A DNA stretch of 64,000 nt from Gemmatimonadota bacterium. GTDB lineage: Bacteria; Gemmatimonadota; Gemmatimonadetes; Longimicrobiales; Gaopeijiaceae. The stretch covers positions 1 through 64,000 of the forward strand of contig JAPPGF010000036.1 in NCBI GenBank assembly GCA_028875075.1, in the 5' to 3' direction. Below the pieces are notes generated by a model. It ran no database searches, had not been told where the DNA came from, and saw only the letters and a program-made list of their open reading frames with translations. A program made the position numbers and the translations under genes. Shown here one piece after another: positions 48,909-59,255 of the stretch; within the stretch, counting starts at the first letter, position 1; each line of letters opens with the position of its first letter.

Positions 48909-49994
48909 CTACACCATCTCCCCATCGAAGCCCTTGCTGGCAAAGCGCATACCATCTTTCGAGACGACGATCCCCCGAATGTCGTCCAACTTGTCAAGAA
49001 AGGTCACCCCTGCTTCAGGTCCCAGGACAAACGCAGCAGTCGAGGCAGCGTCTGCATCGAGCGCGCTTGGCGCCAGCACAGTGGTCCCGCTCGATCGCTC
49101 CGGCGAGCGGCCGGTGCGGGGGTCAATGATGTGGTTCAGGCGCCGGTCGGGGGTGAACGCCTGCATGTAGTCTCCCGAGCTTGCGACCGAGCCGTGTAGA
49201 TCGACGATTCCGAGCACGCCCTCAGGGTCGTGCGGGTCCTGGATCGCAATCCGCCATGGCTCGTCGGTCGTATCCGCAGTCGAGGCGTCGCCGCCCGCCT
49301 GCACGATCACGCGGTCCGCTCCGCGCTCGACTAGCGTGCTCACGGCTCTGTCCACCACGTAGCCCTTAGCAATGCCGTCGAGCGTGATCGCCATGCCACG
49401 CCGAGCGAGCGCGACAGATTTGTCATCGACAGTGAGGTCGCGCCAGTTGACGAGCGCATGGGCCCGGGCCACTTCGGCCTCGCTCGGTTCGGGCAGTCCG
49501 TCGCGGAAGCGTTGCGTGTAGAGGTTGAGCAAGGGCGCGACAGTTATGTCGAATGCACCATCGGACAACCGCGCATACTCGTGGGCCCGCGAGACTACGT
49601 GCACGAGCTCGGGCGGTGCAGGCCGTAGGACCCCGTCCCGATTGAGGCGCGCGACCGCGCTCTGTTTGCGGTAGCGGCTGAGTAGGCGCTCCAGATGCTC
49701 GATCTCGGCAAACGCACTGTCCACCAAAGTGCGCCCCTCAGCAGGATCAGCGTCCAACACGGTCACTGTAACGGCAGTGCCGAGCTGCGTTCGGGTGACG
49801 CTCACGCGATGGAGCGTGGCGCGCTCAATAAGTTCCCGGAGTGCGGCTGCGCCCACTGCCACACCGAGCCCAGCCACGGCTGTGATGCGCAGTGCGTCAC
49901 GCCGCGAGGGCGACGCATGGCGGGTGGAAGAGGGATCGTACGTCGATTGGTCAGTCACCGAGCGGCTCCGGGGTCGCGCCGCGTTGGGGCTCAA
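48909..49994 (-). CDS. apbE: FAD:protein FMN transferase
   Basis: 'DGAFDITVAPLLNLY', 'ITLDGIAKGYVVDRAV', 'VQAGGDAST', 'HIIDPRTG'; Tat-like RRDALRI signal. Confidence 0.93.
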   Translation of the reverse strand: MSPNAARPRSRSVTDQSTYDPSSTRHASPSRRDALRITAVAGLGVAVGAAALRELIERATLHRVSVTRTQLGTAVTVTVLDADPAEGRTLVDSAFAEIEHLERLLSRYRKQSAVARLNRDGVLRPAPPELVHVVSRAHEYARLSDGAFDITVAPLLNLYTQRFRDGLPEPSEAEVARAHALVNWRDLTVDDKSVALARRGMAITLDGIAKGYVVDRAVSTLVERGADRVIVQAGGDASTADTTDEPWRIAIQDPHDPEGVLGIVDLHGSVASSGDYMQAFTPDRRLNHIIDPRTGRSPERSSGTTVLAPSALDADAASTAAFVLGPEAGVTFLDKLDDIRGIVVSKDGMRFASKGFDGEMV

Positions 49995-52146
49995 GATGCC
50001 GGCCCCGCCTGATCTGTACGAGTCGGTAAACTCTGTCGAAGTCGTGCCGGCAAACGCCCGCTCTCCGTTGGAGCCTCACCTCGCACACGTTGCAGCGTAC
50101 GCACTCGTGGAAATCAATGCTCTGGCGCCGGATGGCCCCGGTGGGACAGGTGTGCTCGCAAACCGTGCAAAGCGTACAGTGCGGCACACGTCTGATGCGG
50201 AGTGGCGAGAGCACGGATGCGATCGCGAGCGCGGCGCCCAACGGGCACATGTACCGACAGTAGAACCGGGGGATGATAACGCTCGCGACCAGAATCGTGC
50301 CCGTGATGACCCAGAGCAGCGTTGACCGACTCCAGAAAAACACCGTGCCAAACGGCTCGAAGTACTGGAAGATGCTGACATCGCTGCCGGCCATCGCTGG
50401 GACCAGTATCACGCCCAGCACCCCGTACTTGACGTACTGTCCGCTCTCGTGCACGGGACGGGGGAGCCGCCGGCGCAGCTTCTTCGGGATCAGGTGCTCC
50501 ATGAAGTCTTGGAGAGCACCGAACGGGCAGAGGTATCCGCAAAAAACGCGTCCCCAGCAGAGCGTGGTTACGACCGTGAAGACGACAAGCAAGAGCAGTG
50601 GGATGTCCTCTAGGAAGATGCTCGGCCCCACCTTGATGGCTGCCGTGATGTGCGAGACCGACAGAAAGTCGCCGCCCCAGAAGCCCAGTAGGACAAGAGT
50701 GAACCCGAGCGCGACCCAGCGGAACCAGACGATCTTGGCAAAAAAGGCGATGCTCGCGAGCGCTAGCATGCCCGCCATCAAACCGACCAGCAGCCACGAC
50801 GTTGTTTCGAACGTACGAGCGAGTACGCTCTGACGCTCCTCCTCGAAGTCGAACAGCATCGGGTCTAGAGCGGGAGTGAGCGCAGTCTCGGAGCCCACGG
50901 CACTGCCCGTGTCGATCGAGGGCGCGGGCGGCCCCGCAGAGGTCGGGCTAGATGGGGGGCTGTCCGGTGCTGTGCCCGGTGTCGCTCCTTGCTTTGCTCC
51001 CTCGTCGATCGCCGCGACTGCCGCGGAGGAATCCGATGTGGCAGCTGCAATGGTATCGGCTACCGCGGTGCCGGCCTGCTGCTGGGCGGACAGCTCCGGG
51101 TTCCCGACATGTCTGGTCTGGTAGACGGGGAAGCCGGTGCCGAGGTTGATCTCCCACACGAAGTTGTCGTCCGGATCGAGTGCCGGATCCGTCAACAGGA
51201 GCCCCACGCTCCGATAGCGCCCGGCCACCTTGCCGTCCCTCGGGTCGCCGACGAGCGCGAAGTCGCGCATCTCGAAGTTGAGCGTGTCGCGGTCGCGGAG
51301 TACGTAGAGTTGTGGTCCTCGGAAGAACATCATGAGCGAGCCGTCGACTCCCACTAGCCACTGTCGCATCTCGCGGGCTCGCTGCCGTCCCACCCGGCCC
51401 AACGCACGGCGATAGGAGCTGCCCATGAACATTGCCCCCATCGCAGAGTCCGCGATGGGGGCAATGTTCAGACGGATCTTGAGGTCACCGTCTTCAAGGC
51501 CAACGAGCTGGTCCGTGAATCCCCGCATCTCCAGCATAGGCCAGGGAAGGTCCTCGATCTCTTCACGCGTGATGTCGGCGTCCGGTTCGACCAAATATGC
51601 GGCGAAGACTCTAAGGGCCGCGTTCCGGATGCCGCGGGCAGCGGCCGCCGCTGAGATGGTCGCGCCCGACACTGTCTCGATGTCGCGGCGGACCAAAAAC
51701 CGGTCGGTCATCCGCTTGCCCGCGAACTGCTCCTGGTAGAATCCGCGGAGAAAGTCGCCCCGGCTGCTCCGCAGAGACTCGAAGTATTTTGTGATACGAG
51801 TGCCCGTGATCTTCCCCTGAAGGTCCATTCCGACCAACACCTCGATCGGGGCCGTGTAGCCGTTCTCTTCGGGTGGAAGGTCAGAGGTTAGGAAAATGAA
51901 CCCGGCGAGTCGCTCCTCGCCTGTCTCGGCGTCAGGCGTGTAGGCGCGCCATACCGGCGGAGCACCGGACCGCGTGCCTACTCGTGTCGCTGCGGGGAAG
52001 ACGTCGGGGAACAGCTCTTCCAGCTCTTCGAGAGCCATGCCCGGATCGGCGTACGGCTTGTCCTCGACTTGGGCGGAGGCGGGGGGCGCTAGGCTGATGA
52101 GCAGGCCGAGAGCCAGGACCGCACGATGAAAGACGTACTCCCGCAT
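49951..52146 (-). CDS. NosR/NirI-like membrane protein with FMN-binding domain and 4Fe-4S motifs
   Basis: FMN-binding 'ETVSGATISAAAAARGIRNA', multi-TM 'CWGRVFCGYLCPFGALQDFMEHL', 'CTLCTVCEHTCPTGAI', 'CVRCNVCEVRLQRRAGVC'. Confidence 0.85.
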   Translation of the reverse strand: MREYVFHRAVLALGLLISLAPPASAQVEDKPYADPGMALEELEELFPDVFPAATRVGTRSGAPPVWRAYTPDAETGEERLAGFIFLTSDLPPEENGYTAPIEVLVGMDLQGKITGTRITKYFESLRSSRGDFLRGFYQEQFAGKRMTDRFLVRRDIETVSGATISAAAAARGIRNAALRVFAAYLVEPDADITREEIEDLPWPMLEMRGFTDQLVGLEDGDLKIRLNIAPIADSAMGAMFMGSSYRRALGRVGRQRAREMRQWLVGVDGSLMMFFRGPQLYVLRDRDTLNFEMRDFALVGDPRDGKVAGRYRSVGLLLTDPALDPDDNFVWEINLGTGFPVYQTRHVGNPELSAQQQAGTAVADTIAAATSDSSAAVAAIDEGAKQGATPGTAPDSPPSSPTSAGPPAPSIDTGSAVGSETALTPALDPMLFDFEEERQSVLARTFETTSWLLVGLMAGMLALASIAFFAKIVWFRWVALGFTLVLLGFWGGDFLSVSHITAAIKVGPSIFLEDIPLLLLVVFTVVTTLCWGRVFCGYLCPFGALQDFMEHLIPKKLRRRLPRPVHESGQYVKYGVLGVILVPAMAGSDVSIFQYFEPFGTVFFWSRSTLLWVITGTILVASVIIPRFYCRYMCPLGAALAIASVLSPLRIRRVPHCTLCTVCEHTCPTGAIRRQSIDFHECVRCNVCEVRLQRRAGVCRHDFDRVYRLVQIRRGRHLEPQRGATPEPLGD
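51426..51470. repeat. Perfect 19-bp inverted repeat, 7-nt loop, inside the NosR-like CDS
   Basis: tgaacattgcccccatcgc agagtcc gcgatgggggcaatgttca. Confidence 0.97.
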
Positions 52147-52347
52147 GGCCTCTCGGGGTAAAGGCAAAGCTTGGACCCCTCGTCGAGATTCCTCGAATGG
52201 GGAGGCTAGCAATATTGGTCTAGAGGTCTGGCCCGCAACTGCTTGCCCGGATACGGACGACTTCCACATTCCCTGCGGCAACGGAGAGATAGCGCCCTAG
52301 GGGCGGGTATGTTTGTGACGACCCGTCGCAGAGGACACGCTAGGTCC

Positions 52348-53110
52348 TTAGGGATTCAGCCAGTAGCTCAGCTTAACCAGGAAGATGTTGTTCGCGTCCA
52401 GACCAAAGAGGCCTCCAGCATCTCGACCGAAGTCGAAGTTGCCTGCCCGGTTATAGCCAGAGTCCGGAACAGACGCCACGAGACGGTCCGAGCGCGTCTG
52501 CTGCCAGACTAGGAACAGCGTCGAGCCTGGTCGCCACTCCCACCGGAATACTGCGTTAGAGCGTAGCGAGCGCACGTTGAAGTCGCGGTTGCTCACGGTG
52601 AACATGCCTGCGGGGCCGATACCGTCCGGATCGATGTCGTAGCTGGTGCCTCCTTCCAGCGGAGTGATAGTCCCCACATCGGTCCCGAACCGGTTGAATT
52701 GGAAGGCGAGTGACGATTTGCCCGTCGCCATCGTAGAGCCACGCACCGACGTAGATGGCGTCATCGTCGTAGAGAAAACGTACTTCGGTCGGGTCTGAGA
52801 CGGGTGCTCTTTCGTCGGGCTGGACCTGCCATAAGTCGGTTACCGGCGGGGCGGTCATCCAGACAGGCTCGTCCAGCTTGCCGTCCACCTCGATCTCAGA
52901 TTCGGTGCGCACCGCACGGGCCGTCGGCTCTTCGTCGTGAGTGGAAGCGATCGACGCGCGAGCCTGGGAAGTCGTCATCGGCCCCTCAGCCTGGACGGGA
53001 CCGGACTGGCCCGGCCCTTGCAGGCCCACAGCGTCAGAAGTCGGCACCAGTAGGGCAATCGACAGCCTGAGCACCCGGCTGGTCGCACGAAGAAGCCGAG
53101 GGTTGATCAT
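52348..53110 (-). pseudogene. DUF5916-family protein remnant with large internal deletion
   Basis: N-terminal 'EIEVDGKLDEPVWMTAPPVTDLWQVQPDERAPVSDPTEVRFLYDDDAIYVGAWLYDGD' joined in another frame to C-terminal 'SLRSNAVFRWEWRPGSTLFLVWQQTRSDR...FGLDANNIFLVKLSYWLNP'. Confidence 0.75.
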
Positions 53111-53690
53111 GGAGGAACTAGCGGAGCGGGATGACGACTATCTGGAGGGTCGACCAATGATAGTGGCTTTGCCTTGGTCTCGCCTTCTCGTTTCCGGGGG
53201 GTGCGTCCAGTGCGGGAAGGCTCGCGAGGACACAGGCGGGCGGTACATAGCCCTCGGCTCGCCCTGGTTGGTGTCGTCGACGCGTATGCGACCGGGCTCA
53301 CCATCGGGCGGGGGCTCGCGGCGCGCACGGATAGAGATCCGCTCCAGTGCCACGCGATGAGGGTGCAGACCCCGCGGTAGGTCGAGGTGGATCTCGACCA
53401 CGATCATGCCCCACGATCACTACAGTCCGCCCTTCGGTTTCATTCTTCGCTTGAGGCCGACTCGCTCTTCAGTCTCATTTGTAAATGTGGACAAGCCTGT
53501 TCTCTTGACGCCCTCCGAAGGCATCCTTACCCTAGTTCGGTTTTTCGCCCCGCGGCGCCCAACACCCTGATTTTCAAGTGGTGTTTCCGTGGTTGTGCCA
53601 GCTGCCGTCGGTGCCCGACGCGCACTCTGCTGGCCATGGCGGCTGAAGTAGTGCCTCGCCCCCCCGACCTTTCAGATGAGGAGCTAGCAG

Positions 53691-53975
53691 ATGAACAAGT
53701 CCGATCTCACGGACTCGCTCGCGGACGCAACAGGGATTACAAAGGCCCACGCGTCTCGGGCTGTGGAGGCACTCTTCGGCGCTGACGACGGGATCATCTC
53801 GCGTGCGCTAAGGAGGGGCGAGCGTGTGCAGATTACCGGTTTTGGAACGTTCGAAGCCCGGAAACGGAAGGCTCGCATCGGCCGCAATCCGCGCACCGGG
53901 GAGACTATCAGGATCGCCGCGTCGAAATCTCCCAGCTTCCGTGCCGGCAAGGGCCTCAAGGACGGCATCCGCTAG
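53691..53975 (+). CDS. HU-family DNA-binding protein
   Basis: 'MNKSDLTDSLADATGITKAHASRAVEALF...RVQITGFGTFEARKRKARIGRNPRTGETIRIAASKSPSFRAGKGLKD'. Confidence 0.95.
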   Translation: MNKSDLTDSLADATGITKAHASRAVEALFGADDGIISRALRRGERVQITGFGTFEARKRKARIGRNPRTGETIRIAASKSPSFRAGKGLKDGIR

Positions 53976-54052
53976 GCCGGTACAGCCACCAGCCAAGTGT
54001 AGAGTACTTGCCGACGTGCGGTGACGAGATCCTCGGAAGACCTTGTCAGTGA

Positions 54053-54355
54053 CTAGGTCGGCTCGCCCGATCCCGGTCCGCCGCGATCGAAGGGCTCGTA
54101 TGGAAGGTGGTTCAGGAACCTCTGAATCTCGTAGTCCACGCGAGACGTGCGGAGTCCGTCAGTGTTCGCCACGACCTCGGTGTAGGCCCCATGCCGATGC
54201 ACGTTGAGGACGACTGTACCTTCGGCTCCCGCATACGTCGCACCTCGACCCGAACTCTTGGCCCGGCTGAGACCGATCCTCTCTGGCAGCATATCCTCAG
54301 CTACCGAAAGCACCTCTGCTGGGCTGAGTGCAGTCTTGCGTTGATATCCGGCCAC
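54053..54355 (-). CDS. Small conserved hypothetical protein
   Basis: Intact 100-aa ORF with folded-domain-like composition. Confidence 0.5.
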   Translation of the reverse strand: MAGYQRKTALSPAEVLSVAEDMLPERIGLSRAKSSGRGATYAGAEGTVVLNVHRHGAYTEVVANTDGLRTSRVDYEIQRFLNHLPYEPFDRGGPGSGEPT

Positions 54356-54394
54356 TCTGGTCGTCCCGTTCGTCGAACTGTCTCAGATGACAGG

Positions 54395-54988
54395 CTATCC
54401 CTGCGTCTGATCGCGTAGGAACGCGAGGAGCGTATCACTGTCCTGGAGGCCGACCAGCCACCGATGACCCGCCAAGAGCGCAGGAACCCCGGGAATACCG
54501 AGGCGTTCCGCTTCCGCGCGGGTTTGCTCAACGGCGTGTGCAAAGCGATCTGCGTCTAGCACTACCTTGGTGCGCGTGAGATCCATTCCGTGGTGCACGG
54601 CGATCTGAAGCAGGACATCGACACGTCCGAGATCCCGCCCTTCCAGATGAAAAGCCTCGAAAAGCGCACGGTGCACGGAATCAAAGCGTTGCTGTTCGCG
54701 CGCTAGCAGGGCAAACTCGTGGGCCTTGCGAGTCCAAGGCACGAACCGGGGCATGGCGAGCGAAATGCCCGCCGATTCCACCTCGGTACCCGCTTGTTGC
54801 CAGCGCGAACGCCAGGGCGCAGTTGCCGGATCAATTAGGTCCTTCGGCGGCGGGCACAGTTCGAACGGAACACGGTCCACTCCGACCGGCACTTCGTCGT
54901 CGAGCGCCGTTAGGTGCCGCTCGATCAAGAACGACCCCGGATCGACGTAGTCAAAATAGAAGCGGGGGGGCGATGCCGTCGGCGACAT
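54395..54988 (-). CDS. DsbA-family / 2-hydroxychromene-2-carboxylate isomerase-like protein
   Basis: 'FYFDYVDPGSFLIERHL' (no CxxC) ... 'RLGIPGVPALLAGHRWLVGLQDSDTL'. Confidence 0.75.
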   Translation of the reverse strand: MSPTASPPRFYFDYVDPGSFLIERHLTALDDEVPVGVDRVPFELCPPPKDLIDPATAPWRSRWQQAGTEVESAGISLAMPRFVPWTRKAHEFALLAREQQRFDSVHRALFEAFHLEGRDLGRVDVLLQIAVHHGMDLTRTKVVLDADRFAHAVEQTRAEAERLGIPGVPALLAGHRWLVGLQDSDTLLAFLRDQTQG

Positions 54989-55177
54989 GACGGGTGAAGC
55001 TCCTGTCTAACTCGCCGGGTAGCAAGCCGGGTGGCTTCCCCGAACCCGCATGCCATAGCCCGGAGGTCAGCGCTTTCAAGCGCCGCCGGTCACCGATGCC
55101 TCCAGCTTCCGGACGTCCCGCCTATATTGGTGCACCCGGTTCCATAGTCCTCTCGAGCGCACCTGGAGGTGAGTGCC

Positions 55178-56374
55178 ATGTCGTTCAGCATCAACGTGGA
55201 GAAGATCAAGCCTTCCGCAACCATGGCTGTGAGTGCGCTGGCGAAGCGCCTCAAAGCGGAAGGACGTGATGTGATCGACATGAGCGCTGGCGAACCAGAC
55301 TATGACACGCCGGCGCATATCGCGGAGGCCGGCATCGAAGGGATCCGAGCTGGGAAGACCCGATACACTCCGGCACCCGGCATGCCCGAGCTCCGACAGG
55401 CCATCGCGCGTGCCCTTTCGGATCGTACGGGGCACGAACTCGATCCAGCTGGGATCGTCGTTACCTCGGGTGCTAAGCAGGCTCTGTTCAACTCGTGCTT
55501 CTGTCTGTTCGGACCGGGTGACGACGTGCTCATCAGCTCACCCTACTGGACCAGCTATCCCGAGATCGTGTCGCTGGCGCGCGCCAATCCGGTGCCCGTC
55601 GCCGGCGCCGAGGAACGGGACTTTCGACTGACACCCGACGACCTGGACAGGGTGGCCGGGCCCAGCGCTCGGGGGCTCATCTATTCATCCCCCTCCAATC
55701 CGACGGGTACGGTCTATCCGCGCGAAGAACTTAGGCGTCTCGTCGAATGGGCTCGCCACCGCCGGATCTGGTTGATTGCGGACGAGATCTACCGCGCGAT
55801 CAACTTCACGGGTGTGGAAGGGCAACCGGCGCCGGGCCTCCTCGATCTGCCCGTAGACTCCCTTGGGAACTACGTCCTGATCGATGGAGCCTCGAAAGCA
55901 TTTGCCATGACGGGCTGGCGGCTCGGCTTCTCGTACTGTGAGACTAGGGTGGCCAAGGAGCTGGCGGCGGTGCAGAGCCATGTGTCGTCCAACGCCGCCA
56001 CGCCCTCACAAATGGCCGCGCTCGCCGCGTATACCGATCGCATCCGTACGGACCGAGCGGTCAAAGAGATGGTGGCCGCGTTTCGCCGCCGCCGCGACCT
56101 CATCGTGCGACTAGTGGACGAGCTGCTCCCGGACTTGACGTATGTGAAGCCTCACGGTGCGTTCTACCTCTTCTGCCGGGTGGACTCGACGTTTGACGAC
56201 GGTGTCCCGGACTCCACCGCCTTCTGCAACTGGGTACTTGAGGAGACTGGCGTGGCGCTAGTACCGGGCGTGGCGTTCGGCGATGACCGTTATGTGCGGA
56301 TGAGCTATGCTCTGTCAGACGCGCTTATCGAGGACGCGATCAAGCGGCTGGCCGACGCATTGGCGCGCCGTTGA
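55178..56374 (+). CDS. PLP-dependent aspartate aminotransferase family
   Basis: 'DVIDMSAGEPDYDTPAHI', 'YSSPSNPTGTVY', 'DGASKAFAMTGWRLGF'. Confidence 0.95.
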   Translation: MSFSINVEKIKPSATMAVSALAKRLKAEGRDVIDMSAGEPDYDTPAHIAEAGIEGIRAGKTRYTPAPGMPELRQAIARALSDRTGHELDPAGIVVTSGAKQALFNSCFCLFGPGDDVLISSPYWTSYPEIVSLARANPVPVAGAEERDFRLTPDDLDRVAGPSARGLIYSSPSNPTGTVYPREELRRLVEWARHRRIWLIADEIYRAINFTGVEGQPAPGLLDLPVDSLGNYVLIDGASKAFAMTGWRLGFSYCETRVAKELAAVQSHVSSNAATPSQMAALAAYTDRIRTDRAVKEMVAAFRRRRDLIVRLVDELLPDLTYVKPHGAFYLFCRVDSTFDDGVPDSTAFCNWVLEETGVALVPGVAFGDDRYVRMSYALSDALIEDAIKRLADALARR

Positions 56375-56740
56375 AGAACCGACTCACCCGAGACTAGGCG
56401 TGCCGAGAACTCAGCAAGACAGCTCGCTTTGGAGGGATCCGAACAGGTTGACGTGGACGAGCGGGTCGTAGAGCGGGTAGAACTACACGTCGAAGTGCTT
56501 GGTAGCCGGAAGGAGTCCACGCTCCCTGCTGGCAGCGCGGTCGGCCACGGGAAATCCTAGGGACTCGGTCAGTACCAGGTCTGCCCTGCGATAGCTATGA
56601 TAGACCGCTGGATCGATATGCATCAACTCGCCGCCTTTGCGTAGCTGCTGCTCCAAAATGGCCGTGCGGGAGCCCAGTGCCATCCGCGACGACGTGGGCC
56701 TGCAGCGCTGCCGTGCAGAGCTTGCCTAGTAACCAGCCAT

Positions 56741-57244
56741 TCACGCCCTATCGATGGTTCCAGTCCGCTTCTTCTCCAGGTACGTCAGCAGCGCGGAGCA
56801 AGAGCGAAGCACCATATCATAGACGCGGTCGAATCCGTCAGCATCACCGAAGTAGGGATCGGGCACCTGCGTGTCGCCCGGATTGGGGTCGAATTCGCGC
56901 AGCAAGTGAAAGCGGGGGGGACCGTTGTGGGAGTGCGACAGGGCAAGGAGATCGGCGAGGTTCTGCCGGTCCATCGCGATAATATAGTCGAAGTTGACGA
57001 GGTCGAGCGCCTCGACTTGCCGTGCGCGCCCGGTAAGTCGAACTCCGTTGCGCCGTCCTACCTCGACGGAGCGGCAGTCTGGGCGCTGTCCGGCGTGCCA
57101 TGCGCCTGTGCCTGCGGAATCTACCTTGTAGTGCAGGCCTAAGCCGCGCGCTTGGACAAGACGCCGGAACACAGCTTCAGCGAGCGGCGAACGGCAAATG
57201 TTGCCCAGACAGACGAACAAGACGCGTATCGCAGACTGTTCCAC
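56741..57244 (-). CDS. Low-molecular-weight protein-tyrosine phosphatase
   Basis: 'VLFVCLGNICRSPLAEAVF' (CX5R), 'VPDPYFGDADGFDRVYDMV'. Confidence 0.94.
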   Translation of the reverse strand: MEQSAIRVLFVCLGNICRSPLAEAVFRRLVQARGLGLHYKVDSAGTGAWHAGQRPDCRSVEVGRRNGVRLTGRARQVEALDLVNFDYIIAMDRQNLADLLALSHSHNGPPRFHLLREFDPNPGDTQVPDPYFGDADGFDRVYDMVLRSCSALLTYLEKKRTGTIDRA

Positions 57245-57465
57245 GGCGGCCTCTGCCTACACCCGCCCTCCGACAGGGTGCCCGGCTCAAGTTCGGGAGC
57301 TTCGATGCGGTAGCCGAGCCGTCGCTGTGCGAACCAACAGTCCACGCTTACGTTTCGCGGCGTCGCGAGGATCTCGGACGGATGCCTTCGGCGGTCTACG
57401 AACAAATAGAGCAGGAGCAGAATGACGACGGAGGTGCCAGGAGATGCTACGGCAGGGGAGGATCC

Positions 57466-58716
57466 ATGACCGAAGGCAGGACGTTCGAGGGGCTCGGGCT
57501 TTCGGAGTCGTTACTCGCTGCGGTCGAAGCGCTCGGGTGGGAGCGGCCTACGCCAATACAATGGCAGGCGATACCAGCGGCGCTCGATGGCAGCGACGTC
57601 GTTGGGATCGCGCAGACCGGCACCGGTAAGACGGGGGGGTTCATGATCCCCGCGCTGGAGCGAGCGCGTTCAGGGGTCGGGCTCCAAGTGCTGGTCCTTT
57701 GTCCCACGCGTGAACTAGCTCAACAGGTGGCCGACGATACGCGCACGTTGGCCACTGGCACCCGAATCCGTTGCGCCGCTGTTTACGGAGGGGTGGGATA
57801 CGGACGCCAGATCGAAGCGCTCGAGCACCACTGGGAGGTCATCATCGCCACTCCGGGACGTTTCCTCGACCATATCGGTCGCGGACGTGTGGATTTGAGT
57901 TGCGTGCGTTCCCTGGTCCTCGACGAGGCAGACCGGATGCTGGACATGGGTTTTCGGCCGGATATCGAGAAAATCTTCAAATCGCTGCCCGCAAAGCGGC
58001 AGACCATGCTTTTTTCGGCTACTATGCCCAGCGGCGTTCACGACCTCGCGCTGCGCGTCACTCGGAAGGCGCGCTGGATAGAGGCGGCGCGCTCGGGAAC
58101 GACTGCCAGTGGCATCACGGAGGTCGTGTACTCGGTCAAGCCGGACAAGAAGCCGGAACTGCTCGTACATCTCCTACGTAGGGAAAGCTGGGATCATGTG
58201 CTGGTGTTCAGCCGCACCAAGGTTGGGGCCGACGTTCTCGTGGGTCGGCTGGGTCGGGAAGGAGTCAAGAGCGACGTGCTGCATTCGGATCGTCAGATGC
58301 GGGACCGCACGCGGGCGCTCGACGGTTTCGCCAGTCGAAGGGTTCACGTTCTCGTGGCGACGGACATCGCGCAACGGGGCCTCGACGTGCAGGGGATCTC
58401 GCATGTCGTCAACTATGACGTCCCGCTGGATCCCGAAGACTACGTCCACCGTGTTGGACGAACCGCACGCGCGGGCGCTTCGGGTCACGCCGTGACGTTC
58501 GTCACCGCTGGAGACCTGGCTGCACTGCGCACGTTGGAGCACCACCTCGGCAGATCTCTGCGACGGGAGCGCGTGGAAGGCTTCGACTACTCGGGCACGT
58601 TGCCCGGAGACGACGGGAGTGAGCGCAAGCATGCGCGCTCGGTGCGTGGCGTGGGGTCGAAGAGCCCCAACAACCTCTCTCCCGAGGAGCTCGGGAAGCT
58701 GCTCCGCCACGGTTGA
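57466..58716 (+). CDS. DEAD-box RNA helicase
   Basis: 'AQTGTGKTGGF', 'LVLDEADRMLDMGF', 'LFSATMP', 'YVHRVGRTARAG'. Confidence 0.95.
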   Translation: MTEGRTFEGLGLSESLLAAVEALGWERPTPIQWQAIPAALDGSDVVGIAQTGTGKTGGFMIPALERARSGVGLQVLVLCPTRELAQQVADDTRTLATGTRIRCAAVYGGVGYGRQIEALEHHWEVIIATPGRFLDHIGRGRVDLSCVRSLVLDEADRMLDMGFRPDIEKIFKSLPAKRQTMLFSATMPSGVHDLALRVTRKARWIEAARSGTTASGITEVVYSVKPDKKPELLVHLLRRESWDHVLVFSRTKVGADVLVGRLGREGVKSDVLHSDRQMRDRTRALDGFASRRVHVLVATDIAQRGLDVQGISHVVNYDVPLDPEDYVHRVGRTARAGASGHAVTFVTAGDLAALRTLEHHLGRSLRRERVEGFDYSGTLPGDDGSERKHARSVRGVGSKSPNNLSPEELGKLLRHG

Positions 58717-58841
58717 AGGGTGTCCGGGCACCTTGACGCCTCGGCCGCGGCTCCTCTCGTTACTCTCTATCCGTGTGCGCTGCGAGCCCGATTCGGATCG
58801 ATCGCTGCTGTTGCCGCCGCAACCGGGCTCCCTTTCCGCTC

Positions 58842-59255
58842 ATGATCCTTCGGCGTTACGGAACCTCGGTGCAAAGTGTCGATCTCAACTTCGACTCGAG
58901 GGCCCTGACCGAGATTGGTTTCCGAAGGAACAAGGAACACTCCGAGCCAGTTGACGCATTCATGATCAGGTGCGAGCGCGTCGGCGGCCACGACTTCTCT
59001 GGCCAGGCAGACGGGAGTGTTCAGAGCGACGTGGAGCGGCGGCTCCTCAAGGATATGGAGTCCGAAATATGGCGGATCCACGGCGGACTGGGGCTTGACG
59101 AGGTTCTGTTGATCGAGAGTGAGCAGGGCATTGACTATCCGAAGACACGTACACGTACCGTCATAGTCGACGGCGAGAATCAGCTTCGGTTCACCGCCAG
59201 GGTGCACCCCCCGCTCCGGGTCGGGGTCTACCGGAAGCGGAGCGCGTCGGGATGA
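58842..59255 (+). CDS. Conserved hypothetical protein
   Basis: ORF in operon with 4-nt overlap to downstream gene. Confidence 0.5.
   Translation: MILRRYGTSVQSVDLNFDSRALTEIGFRRNKEHSEPVDAFMIRCERVGGHDFSGQADGSVQSDVERRLLKDMESEIWRIHGGLGLDEVLLIESEQGIDYPKTRTRTVIVDGENQLRFTARVHPPLRVGVYRKRSASG

Noticed and set aside
56483-56683. 66-aa ORF between aminotransferase and phosphatase genes
   Set aside because: No recognisable family or clear start signal; insufficient support
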